Part shown: piece after piece, positions 1 to 5,770 of the stretch
Layout: each line of letters begins with the position of its first letter
Numbering within the stretch: the first letter of the stretch is position 1
DNA from: a virus
Length of the DNA stretch: 36,649 nucleotides
Direction: 5' to 3' (one strand)
Virus record (IMG/VR): IMGVR_UViG_3300033148_002321
Location: 1-36,649 of that record
Program-made: the position numbers and the translations under genes
The notes under the pieces: generated by a model
Databases searched by the model: none
Told to the model about the DNA's origin: nothing
What the model saw: only the letters and a program-made list of their open reading frames with translations

Positions 1-159
1 CCCGGTGCCCGACCGTGCAAGCCCAATTGGGCACGCTCGGTTCGCGACCAGTGTGCTGCGGCGGGCGTGCCGTTCTACCTCAAGGCCATGGAAATCGACG
101 GCAAGATGGTGAGCCTGCCGTACCTCGACGGCCGCCAGCATAAAGAGATGCCGACGTGA
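1..159 (+). CDS. 3' end of a Gp37/Gp68-family (DUF5131) phage protein, partial
   Basis: Frame 1 is open from the window edge to TGA at 157-159 and encodes the last 52 residues. The PGARPCKPNWARSVRDQC stretch followed by GVPFYLK matches my memory of the C-terminus of the phage Gp37/Gp68 (DUF5131) family, where a conserved G-A-R-P motif precedes W-x-R-x-x-R-D-Q-C and a VPF(F/Y)xK strand. The family is common in phages and has no settled function; radical-SAM relationships have been proposed. The start lies outside the window. The stop overlaps a GTG start for the next gene (GTGA), so the two are likely coupled. Family call is from motif recognition only. Confidence 0.75.
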   Translation, partial: PGARPCKPNWARSVRDQCAAAGVPFYLKAMEIDGKMVSLPYLDGRQHKEMPT

Positions 160-380
160 GATACTATAACAAATGGCTAGGCAAGCCAAAGGGGACGCCA
201 GAGAACACGGCAAACTGCATCGCCGAAATTCCGCCGGGTGCTTGGCGTGGGATATGTTCTCGTCAGTGTTCCAGAAAGCGACTCTACGGACCAGATGGAG
301 ACTATTGTAAGCAACACGCCAAGATGATTCATAATGGCCGTTATGTCCGTGTTCCTGAAGACGAGGAACCCCCACGATGA
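156..380 (+). CDS. small Cys/His-containing hypothetical protein
   Basis: A 74-residue protein starting at GTG 156, inside the stop of the preceding gene (GTGA), with AAAGAG upstream as a modest ribosome site. It ends in an ATGA overlap with the next gene. The central part has Cys residues at C-IAE, GIC, RQC and DYCKQH, spaced like a small zinc-binding finger (Cys...Cys...Cys...His). That could support nucleic-acid or protein binding, but no family is recognised. Its place in a chain of overlapping genes supports it being real. Confidence 0.65.
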   Translation: MRYYNKWLGKPKGTPENTANCIAEIPPGAWRGICSRQCSRKRLYGPDGDYCKQHAKMIHNGRYVRVPEDEEPPR

Positions 381-1117
381 AACGCCTATTCATTCCAGGC
401 GGCGGCGATGCGATTCGAGCGATCCTCGACGGGAGCAAAACGCAGTTCCGCGTGCCGGTGAAAAACCCCGAACTACTTGAGGGGCTGATGCTTGCGGGCG
501 AAGAGGGCGACCGGGCACCTTTCAAGCCCGGCGAGAAGCGCTGGGTACCGGAGGCGTGGTCGGAAAAGGCATGGAGCAAGGGGGACGCTCTGTTAGTGAA
601 TCGGCCCCATATCGACACGGGCATTGATTACTGCGGCGAGACACTGAAGATCGTCTATCGGGTTGATGGAGACCATGAGTATTTTCGTCCATGGAAACCG
701 TCCACGCAGATGCCCCGCCGATACAGCCGCATCACGGTCGAGATCATGGCCGTGCGGTGCGAGCGGGTGCGGGATATCAGCGCCGCCGACATTCAGGCAG
801 AGGGTATTCGGTTGGCTTGGTCGATCGAGTGGTGTGACGTGCGGACCCGTCGGTCGTCCCGCACTCCAGCAGGGGAGCTATATGGGCCGCAAGGTCGCAC
901 GGACGAAGAACGTGAGGCATTTTGCATGGCCAACAACCGCATTCCGTTTGTTGGGCGCTGGAACGCCCGCTACGCCAAGCGTGGCTACGGCTTCGATACG
1001 AACCCGCACGTCTGGATCGGCGAGTTCCGGCTGGTAACCGAAAACAAGGAGGGCGGATGTGAAAAAGAAAGCGAAGCAGAAAGCCGGCTGCCACAAGGGC
1101 GAGTCCGTGCTAGTTGA
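377..1117 (+). CDS. ASCH-domain-like phage protein
   Basis: A 246-residue protein. It opens with MKRLFIPGGGDAIRAILDGSKTQ, continues with PGEKRWVPEAW, then a PSTQMPRRYSRITVEI segment, RVRDISAADIQAEGI, and near the end KRGYGFDTNPHVWIGEFRLV. This order (a small-molecule or RNA-binding ASCH/PUA-like core with a W-x-P/MPR motif, the 'D-I-x-x-x-D-x-x-A-E-G' helix and a final W-V-x-x-F strand) is typical of a widespread phage family sometimes labelled morphogenetic protein or ASCH-like. Function in phages is not established. Start ATG 377 overlaps the previous stop and follows GAGGA. The last 20 or so residues overlap a separate small gene and are probably not part of the core fold. Confidence 0.75.
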   Translation: MKRLFIPGGGDAIRAILDGSKTQFRVPVKNPELLEGLMLAGEEGDRAPFKPGEKRWVPEAWSEKAWSKGDALLVNRPHIDTGIDYCGETLKIVYRVDGDHEYFRPWKPSTQMPRRYSRITVEIMAVRCERVRDISAADIQAEGIRLAWSIEWCDVRTRRSSRTPAGELYGPQGRTDEEREAFCMANNRIPFVGRWNARYAKRGYGFDTNPHVWIGEFRLVTENKEGGCEKESEAESRLPQGRVRAS

Positions 1118-1151
1118 CGTGACGTTCACGATACGGGAGCCGAGCGAATGA
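1059..1151 (+). CDS. small basic ORF (30 aa) overlapping the ASCH-like gene
   Basis: GTG at 1059 follows a textbook AAGGAGG with 6 bases between. It encodes 30 residues starting MKKKAKQKAGCHKGES, lysine-rich at the N-terminus, and ends at TGA 1149-1151 in an ATGA overlap with the gene starting at 1148. It lies in a different frame from the last 59 bases of the 377-1117 gene. The strong ribosome site plus the coupled stop argue for translation, perhaps mainly to couple the downstream gene. No family is recognised. Confidence 0.5.
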   Translation: MKKKAKQKAGCHKGESVLVDVTFTIREPSE

Positions 1152-1510
1152 CACTAGACCAACTCATTGCGGCACGGCCTAATAGCCTCACTGCGGAGCG
1201 CGCCAGGTCATTTCTTCCAAGCTACGACATCGACCCGGAATGGCAAGCGGCGCACGATATACGCGAGACACATGCGGAGCCCGGGACAGCCGGCAGGTTT
1301 CTTGAATTTTTGGGGATGCTTAGATGTACCTGGCCAGACGAGAAACCGACGGTCGACGAGGCTCGTTGGATTTTGGCCCTGTACGAAGAGGGGTCGCAAC
1401 GGTGGGTGGCGGCAATCGTGCTGCATGGCGACGGGAATCAGATATTCGGTTCCGATCTAATCACCGCAGCAACGAACGTGATGAAGGAAAGCGCGGGCGA
1501 TGACACCTGA
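1148..1510 (+). CDS. hypothetical protein (120 aa)
   Basis: Acidic, mostly helical-looking 120-residue protein. The start at 1148 sits in an ATGA overlap with the small ORF ending at 1151, and its end overlaps the next gene by 11 bases. The middle (TVDEARWILALYEEGSQRW) looks like an amphipathic helix. I recognise no family. The overlaps on both sides make it a member of the same operon as the methyltransferase genes downstream. Confidence 0.6.
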   Translation: MTLDQLIAARPNSLTAERARSFLPSYDIDPEWQAAHDIRETHAEPGTAGRFLEFLGMLRCTWPDEKPTVDEARWILALYEEGSQRWVAAIVLHGDGNQIFGSDLITAATNVMKESAGDDT

Positions 1511-1673
1511 CCCACTTCGATACCACCGACGGGCCTACACGCCGGAAGAGCTTGCCGAGTTGCTACGTCAATCCGAGCACTACAACGCAACGTCGTGGAT
1601 CGTGGAACGGTCGCAAGAGCCGATAGAACTACTGCCGGGCGTTGTTTGGCGAGGGGCTGAATTGAGGGACTGA
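1500..1673 (+). CDS. small hypothetical protein (57 aa)
   Basis: ATG at 1500 opens a 57-residue frame ending at TGA 1671-1673, which overlaps the ATG of the methyltransferase gene (TGATG). It overlaps the previous gene by 11 bases. The product begins MTPDPLRYHRRAYTPEELAE, with a possible helix at TPEELAELLRQSEHY. No clear ribosome site precedes the ATG, but a frame that exactly bridges two coupled genes is unlikely to be accidental. No family is recognised. Confidence 0.5.
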   Translation: MTPDPLRYHRRAYTPEELAELLRQSEHYNATSWIVERSQEPIELLPGVVWRGAELRD

Positions 1674-2446
1674 TGACCGAGCAACCGACGTGTTACCGAT
1701 GCAAGCAGCCGATGACGCCCCGTGGCGAGTGCGGGTGTGCGGACGGGATCTGCCTGGTGCATGGTGATTGCAGAAATGTGCTGCCGTTGTTGGAAGAGGG
1801 GAGCATGGAGGTTTTATTGACTGATCCCCCCTGGAAGGCGTCAGATGTCAGTCTGGTACGGGTGCAAGGTGGCGTAGCTCCATCATATTCGCCGTCGCTA
1901 AAATACGGAGATATCGGAACGTGGGACGCAACAGTTATTGCCCAGTGTCTTGCCGTACCTACCGGCGATTGTTTCATTCTCTCTGGATACAAGGAACTCG
2001 GGGAGACGCTGGGGCTTTGCGGCCAGGTTCGGGGAGTATTCGTTTGGCACAAACCGAACGGCGGTCGTTCGGTAGCTTACCCTACTGCCTTAGACACAGC
2101 GTTCATTGTGTGGACGGGCAAAAAGTCATCGCTGTATGGCTTTCAGCATTGGCGATCAGGGGTGTTTTCGATACCAGTGCCAAGTGCGGGGTGTATGCGG
2201 ACAGAGCGGATACTTGCACCTGGCAGCAAAAAAGCGGCACATCCAGCCCAGGGGCCGCTCCGGCTATATCGGGAACTCCTTAAACCATTCACTGATGCGC
2301 AAACGGTTGTCCTCGACCCGTTCGTCGGCTCGGGCACGACGTTGGTTGCTGCAAAACAACTAGGACGGAAAGCACTGGGAATAGAAATCGAATCCCGCTA
2401 TTGCGACATCGCAACAGAGCGCCTCAGGCAAGGCATGCTGTTTTAA
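1673..2446 (+). CDS. DNA methyltransferase, beta class (N6-adenine or N4-cytosine)
   Basis: A 257-residue methyltransferase that transfers a methyl group from S-adenosylmethionine to an exocyclic amino group in DNA. The catalytic motif DPPW is at residues ~51-54, and the SAM-binding motif DPFVGSGTT is near ~216-224, followed by AAKQLGRKALGIEIE. The order catalytic motif first, SAM motif last, defines the beta class. DPPW favours adenine, but N4-cytosine cannot be excluded. The N-terminus has four Cys (CYRCKQPM and CGCADGICL) that may form a small zinc ribbon. Length is usual for a stand-alone phage enzyme. No restriction partner is visible, so it is likely a protective orphan methylase. TGATG coupling upstream, TAATG downstream. 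Confidence 0.88.
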   Translation: MTEQPTCYRCKQPMTPRGECGCADGICLVHGDCRNVLPLLEEGSMEVLLTDPPWKASDVSLVRVQGGVAPSYSPSLKYGDIGTWDATVIAQCLAVPTGDCFILSGYKELGETLGLCGQVRGVFVWHKPNGGRSVAYPTALDTAFIVWTGKKSSLYGFQHWRSGVFSIPVPSAGCMRTERILAPGSKKAAHPAQGPLRLYRELLKPFTDAQTVVLDPFVGSGTTLVAAKQLGRKALGIEIESRYCDIATERLRQGMLF

Positions 2447-2465
2447 TGGCCAAGCAACGCGAACC
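2437..2465 (+). repeat. 29-bp direct repeat, left copy
   Basis: Covers the last codons of the beta-class methyltransferase and the ATG plus six codons that follow. It matches 26 of 29 bases with 3772-3800; both copies read L-F-stop then M-A-K-Q-R-E-P. The two copies flank the D12 methyltransferase and the small gene after it. Confidence 0.75.
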
Positions 2466-3528
2466 CGACGGGTGTGAAACATTAGCTGCAATTCGCTGCC
2501 CAACCCGATCTAATATGACCGACATCCCATTCACAATCACGAAACCCCCATTCCCCTGGTTCGGCGGTAAATCCCGAATCGCGGGCTTGGTGTGGAGCCG
2601 CTTCGGTGACGTGCGGAACTACGTTGAGCCATTCGCCGGCAGCCTTGCCGTCCTGCTCTATCGGCCCACGACGCCCGGCGTTGAGACGGTGAACGACCTG
2701 GACTGCTACCTCGCGAACTTCTGGCGAGCGCTACAGCGGGCACCGGAGGACGTGGCCACCTATGCGGATTGGCCGGTCGATGAATGCGACTTGCACGCTC
2801 GGCATAGGTGGCTCTTGGATCAAGCGGCGTTCCGCAAGCAGATGCACGCCGAGCCCGACTTCTTCGACGCGAAAATTGCCGGCTGGTGGGTGTGGGGGCA
2901 AAGCCAGTGGATCGGTAGCGGCTGGTGCCATAGCCGGTTCTACGCGGGCGGGGAGTGGCATCAACTTCCCCACCTCAGCGACTCGGGCAGGGGCGTACAC
3001 CGACCGTCGCATAAACTTCCCCACCTCGGCGACTCGGGCAGGGGCGTACACCGACCGTCGCATCAACTTCCCCACCTCGGCGACTCGGGCAGGAGCGAAC
3101 TCTACGAATACTTCGGCCTGCTGGCGGCCCGGTTGCGGCGGGTACGTGTCTGTTGCGGAGATTGGGCGCGAATCCTGGGGCCAACGCCGACGCGAAGCCA
3201 CGGAATGACGGGCGTGTTTTTGGACCCCCCATACGGGGATAGCCGCAGGGACGAACTCTACGCCACCGATAGCACGGAAGTCCACCTGGACGTTGCCCAG
3301 TGGGCGATCGAGCACGGCGAAGACAAGAGCCTGCGAATCGCCTTCTGCGGCTACGACGGCGAGGCCAAGATGCCCGAGTCGTGGGAGTGCGTGGTCTGGA
3401 AGGCGGTCGGCGGCTACGGCTCCCGATCTGACAAGCAGGGGCGGAAAAACGCGGGCCGGGAACGGGTCTGGTTCTCACCGCATTGTTTGAGGTCGGAGCG
3501 GCTACGGCAAGAGGTGCTATTCAAGTGA
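2446..3528 (+). CDS. DNA adenine methyltransferase, D12 class
   Basis: SAM-dependent N6-adenine methyltransferase of the D12 (Dam-like) class. PFPWFGGKSR at residues ~33-42 is the family's N-terminal SAM motif, YVEPFAGSLAV follows at ~62, and the catalytic GVFLDPPYGD lies near ~255-264. I place the start at ATG 2446 because it overlaps the previous stop (TAATG); ATG 2515 (MTDIPFTITKPPFPWF) is an alternative that would drop an odd 23-residue leader. Residues ~172-216 are three near-identical 17-residue repeats between the SAM and catalytic motifs, where the target-recognition region is expected. The C-terminus (ERLRQEVLFK) resembles that of the methylase upstream (ERLRQGMLF). Confidence 0.88.
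   Translation: MAKQREPDGCETLAAIRCPTRSNMTDIPFTITKPPFPWFGGKSRIAGLVWSRFGDVRNYVEPFAGSLAVLLYRPTTPGVETVNDLDCYLANFWRALQRAPEDVATYADWPVDECDLHARHRWLLDQAAFRKQMHAEPDFFDAKIAGWWVWGQSQWIGSGWCHSRFYAGGEWHQLPHLSDSGRGVHRPSHKLPHLGDSGRGVHRPSHQLPHLGDSGRSELYEYFGLLAARLRRVRVCCGDWARILGPTPTRSHGMTGVFLDPPYGDSRRDELYATDSTEVHLDVAQWAIEHGEDKSLRIAFCGYDGEAKMPESWECVVWKAVGGYGSRSDKQGRKNAGRERVWFSPHCLRSERLRQEVLFK
2959..3093 (+). repeat. 51-bp tandem repeat (2.6 copies) inside the D12 methyltransferase
   Basis: Units start at 2959, 3010 and 3061; the third is cut after 33 bases. Each unit is in frame and encodes a 17-residue module of the type H-x-L-P-H-L-x-D-S-G-R-G-V-H-R-P-S. The copies differ by only one or two bases, which indicates recent expansion or gene conversion. 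Confidence 0.93.
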
Positions 3529-3537
3529 ACGCCGACG

Positions 3538-3581
3538 GGCGGCCCGGTCGGTCTCTCCCTTTCCCGGCCGGGTCGCCTTTT
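3538..3581 (+). terminator. rho-independent terminator-like hairpin after the D12 gene
   Basis: GGCGGCCCGG (3538-3547) pairs with CCGGGTCGCC (3568-3577), ten pairs with one G-T, closing a 20-base loop that can fold further, followed directly by TTTT. It sits ten bases after the D12 stop and just before the next start at 3593. The long loop lowers confidence. Confidence 0.55.
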
Positions 3582-3592
3582 ATGGAGCAATG

Positions 3593-3781
3593 ATGGGCCT
3601 GATGAAGAAAATCGCCACCGCCCGGCAGTGGAACCCGACCCTCGTGGGCTCGGACCGCGACACGGTGGCCATGCGGCACATCTGGCGATACCTCAACCCA
3701 CGCCAGCCCGAACCCGTGGACACGGATGTAGTGAATGAGTTGCTTGACGAGGCGGCAGACGGGCAGGGGCGGCTGTTCTGA
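3593..3781 (+). CDS. small hypothetical protein (62 aa)
   Basis: ATG 3593 is preferred over ATG 3590 because GGAG at 3584-3587 is then 5 bases away. The product (MGLMKKIATARQWNPTLVG...) is mixed charge with an acidic C-terminal helix and ends in GQGRLF. Its stop overlaps the next start (TGATG). I recognise no family. It lies inside the segment bounded by the 29-bp direct repeats, so it may have arrived together with the D12 methylase. Confidence 0.55.
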   Translation: MGLMKKIATARQWNPTLVGSDRDTVAMRHIWRYLNPRQPEPVDTDVVNELLDEAADGQGRLF

Positions 3782-3800
3782 TGGCCAAACAACGCGAACC
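3772..3800 (+). repeat. 29-bp direct repeat, right copy
   Basis: Right-hand partner of 2437-2465, with three mismatches, two at the stop-codon region and one at a codon wobble position. It covers the end of the 3593 gene and the start of the 3781 gene. Confidence 0.75.
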
Positions 3801-3990
3801 AGTCGGCAAGTTTATCGGCGTCACCCGTGAGCTACGCACATTGCTCGACGCCGGGTGGGAGCCCGAGGAGTTGGCCGAGCGAATCGGCGAGATCATCGAC
3901 ACGATCACGGGTGACATCGAGCAGCAACGGGCCATGGCGAAGGACCCGCTGGCCCGGATGATGCGGAAGCGACGGAAAAATGCGGGTTGA
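3781..3990 (+). CDS. small charged hypothetical protein (69 aa)
   Basis: Starts with MAKQREPVGKFIGVTRELRT and continues as a helical, charged protein with a basic tail (MMRKRRKNAG). TGATG coupling to the previous gene supports the start. The same first seven residues occur ahead of the D12 methyltransferase, suggesting that gene begins with a displaced copy of this one's N-terminus. The stop codon at 3988-3990 lies within the -35 box of the promoter described at 3987. No family is recognised. Confidence 0.6.
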   Translation: MAKQREPVGKFIGVTRELRTLLDAGWEPEELAERIGEIIDTITGDIEQQRAMAKDPLARMMRKRRKNAG

Positions 3991-4015
3991 CAGATAGCCC
4001 CCCCTTGCGGATAAT
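3987..4015 (+). promoter_or_regulatory. near-consensus sigma70-type promoter
   Basis: TTGACA at 3987-3992 is a perfect -35 box, followed by exactly 17 bases and GATAAT at 4010-4015, five of six matches to TATAAT. Transcription would begin near 4022. It would drive the exported-protein/peptidase/packaging operon that begins at 4116, leaving a leader of about 95 bases. Confidence 0.72.
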
Positions 4016-4024
4016 CAGGTAGAC

Positions 4025-4111
4025 ATGGAGTCTGCCGATGTTCTGCTGTCTGATTTCCGCCGTGAATTCCGGGGTACTCTACCCCTCCCTTTCCCTATTC
4101 CATTGAGGTAG
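4025..4111 (+). CDS. possible leader peptide (28 aa)
   Basis: ATG 4025, with AGGT 6 bases upstream, opens a 28-codon frame (MESADVLLSDFRREFRGTLP...) ending at TAG 4109-4111, five bases before the next ATG. It lies almost at the predicted transcription start, so its ribosome site may be incomplete on the transcript. The frame spans a hairpin (4071-4085). It may be a leader peptide or mere chance; I recognise nothing in it. Confidence 0.25.
   Translation: MESADVLLSDFRREFRGTLPLPFPIPLR
4071..4085 (+). other. leader hairpin
   Basis: GGGGTA pairs with TACCCC around a three-base loop, followed by a pyrimidine-rich stretch, in the leader between the 3987 promoter and the 4116 gene. There is no T-run after it, so it is not a typical terminator; it could stabilise the message or modulate translation. 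Confidence 0.35.
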
Positions 4112-4115
4112 TCCG

Positions 4116-4649
4116 ATGAAGCGAATCTTTCTGTACGTTGCCTTGTTCGCCCTAGCGGCCGTGTGTGCTATGATTTGGGGGATTCAATCCCTGGCAGCCC
4201 AGGCCCCGACGCCAGTGGCCGAGCGGTGGAACGAGACCGGCCCCCAGCCGACGCCGGCCAGTCCGTTCGCGGCCCTGGGGCGATTCTCCCGTGCCGACCG
4301 CAAGATGGCCCGGGAGGTCATGCGAGACGCTGCCGATGCGATGGGCGAATCTCGCCGCGAATTCATGCGGGGGGTGATGACCGAGAAGGCCGCCGATTAC
4401 AAGGGTTCAACGCCGCATCTTGACGAGCTTGAGACATCGCTGGCCTTACATGATGACGCCCCGGGTTTCGACATTGACGAGTTTGCCCGCATCCTGGATA
4501 TGATAATCGAGTTCATCAAAAAGCTCATGGCCATATTCGGGATGTTCGCCCTCGACACGGCACCTGCCCTTGACGCTTCGGTGGTGGCGTTCGCTCCGGT
4601 TGACGTGCCGGCGGTCGCGGCGGTCCCTTTCCTGTCCACCGCAGCATAA
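4116..4649 (+). CDS. exported or membrane-anchored hypothetical protein
   Basis: A 177-residue protein. Residues 1-32 (MKRIFLYVALFALAAVCAMI... ending SLAAQA) form a signal peptide or single N-terminal membrane anchor. A Pro-rich linker follows, then a charged helical part (RADRKMAREVMRDAAD) and a hydrophobic C-terminal half with an amphipathic helix near IIEFIKKLMAIFGMF and an Ala/Val/Pro-rich tail. No family is recognised. GAGG lies 7-10 bases before ATG 4116. First gene of the operon expressed from the 3987 promoter and 12 bases upstream of another exported protein, so the pair may act in the envelope. Confidence 0.65.
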   Translation: MKRIFLYVALFALAAVCAMIWGIQSLAAQAPTPVAERWNETGPQPTPASPFAALGRFSRADRKMAREVMRDAADAMGESRREFMRGVMTEKAADYKGSTPHLDELETSLALHDDAPGFDIDEFARILDMIIEFIKKLMAIFGMFALDTAPALDASVVAFAPVDVPAVAAVPFLSTAA

Positions 4650-4661
4650 GGAGCAACGGCC

Positions 4662-5333
4662 ATGAAACGACTCATCTGGTTGTGGTTTCTGCTATTGTGG
4701 CTGCCAACGGTAGCATGGGGTCAGACGCTCGCGATCCAGGTCCCCGAGACCTCCCCTCCGTACACGCTCATCGACGCGGCAGCGACACCGGGGCACAACT
4801 CGTATCTCTGGAAAGTCACCCAGCCGGGCGGCCAGCGGTCACAGCAGATTCGGCGGACCGGCCCACACGGCAACGAGATTTGTTTCACGGGTCCGCCGGG
4901 GCGGTATCTGATCGAAGTGATAAGCACGTCGGGCGATTGCCAGTTGATGGAGGCGTACACGCATACGACGATTACCGGGGAGGGCCCCCAGCCGGACCCT
5001 TCGCCGGACCCGCCGCCGATCGAGGACGTGGCGGCGGTGGTGATAGTGAGGGAGTCGAGCACGCAGACGCCGGCGATAGCTCGGATGCTGCTGTCGATGG
5101 AGTGGCGGAAGTACCTCGATGGCCTGTCGATACCGTGGAAGATTCGGGACCCGGATGTAACCGACCAGACGGGCAGTGTACCGTCCGACCTGAAAGAACC
5201 GTTTCGGGCCGCGAAGCTGACGCAAGGCCCCGACGTGTGTTTTATTGGTTTAGATGGAGGCGTTAAATGCGTGCCGCTGCCGAACACGGCTGCCGCGTTG
5301 CTGGAGTTGCTGAAGGGGAGGGTGCCGCCATGA
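4662..5333 (+). CDS. secreted two-domain protein (Ig/PKD-like plus thioredoxin-like domain)
   Basis: A 223-residue protein with a clear signal peptide (LIWLWFLLLWLPTVAWG, cleavage before Q). Residues ~25-105 alternate short strands (PGHNSYLWKV, PPGRYLIEVIS) like a PKD or Ig-like beta-sandwich. A PDPSPDPPP linker follows. Residues ~125-223 (VVIVRESSTQTP..., IPWKIRDPDV, DVCFIGLDGG, then a C-terminal helix) have the beta-alpha-beta order of a thioredoxin-like fold but no CxxC. From memory, similar modules occur in Planctomycetota proteins and phages; this is the main host hint. AAGGAG lies 8 bases before the ATG. Role unknown; envelope interaction or superinfection interference are guesses. Confidence 0.65.
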   Translation: MKRLIWLWFLLLWLPTVAWGQTLAIQVPETSPPYTLIDAAATPGHNSYLWKVTQPGGQRSQQIRRTGPHGNEICFTGPPGRYLIEVISTSGDCQLMEAYTHTTITGEGPQPDPSPDPPPIEDVAAVVIVRESSTQTPAIARMLLSMEWRKYLDGLSIPWKIRDPDVTDQTGSVPSDLKEPFRAAKLTQGPDVCFIGLDGGVKCVPLPNTAAALLELLKGRVPP

Positions 5334-5500
5334 CGCTTCAGGCAATCGAGGCGGAATTGTACCGCCTTCAAGCCCACGTCTGTAACGGTCGATTGACGAT
5401 ACGCCAGGACGGCGCACGAGATCCCGGCGACCGCCCCTGCCATGGGTGTAACCGGGTTCTGGAGTTACAGGCGTTGCTGCGGGGAAAGGTCGGTGAGTGA
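5330..5500 (+). CDS. small Cys-containing hypothetical protein (56 aa)
   Basis: ATG 5330 overlaps the preceding stop (ATGA) and follows GGGGAGGG, so it is preferred over an upstream in-frame start. The 56 residues begin MTLQAIEAELYRLQAHVCNG and include Cys in HVCNG, RPCHGC, giving a possible C...C-x-x-C metal site, with flanking helices. This layout recalls short phage zinc proteins but no family is assigned. Confidence 0.55.
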   Translation: MTLQAIEAELYRLQAHVCNGRLTIRQDGARDPGDRPCHGCNRVLELQALLRGKVGE

Positions 5501-5770
5501 ATGACCGATGCCGACTTTCTGCGAGGGTTTGCTGATGCGGAACCGAGGCTAACAAGAGGGGATGCTGGCGCACTCCGGGAGATTGCCGAAAACATACAAC
5601 GTCTCCACGAACTGGCCGGCCGAGTTGTCGTTGCCTATCATGTTCGGCACCATGCCAGATTTAGTGGCAAGCACCTATACGAGGAGTGCCAAGAGCCGTT
5701 TTGTGTCGAAGCACGGGCACTCGGTTTGCCAAGTGATGAACTAGCCGAAGCTCAGGGAGGTGACAAATGA
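5501..5770 (+). CDS. hypothetical protein (89 aa)
   Basis: Begins directly after the previous stop. It encodes a helical protein (MTDADFLRGFADAEPRLTRG...) with two Cys in EECQEPFCVEA and ends in an ATGA overlap with the peptidase gene, whose strong ribosome site lies inside its last codons. No family recognised; position implies co-expression with the peptidase. Confidence 0.55.
   Translation: MTDADFLRGFADAEPRLTRGDAGALREIAENIQRLHELAGRVVVAYHVRHHARFSGKHLYEECQEPFCVEARALGLPSDELAEAQGGDK

Noticed and set aside
2401-2445. TTG 2401 as start of the D12 methyltransferase
   Set aside because: It would overlap the preceding methylase by 46 bases; ATG 2446 in a TAATG overlap fits the pattern of this genome.
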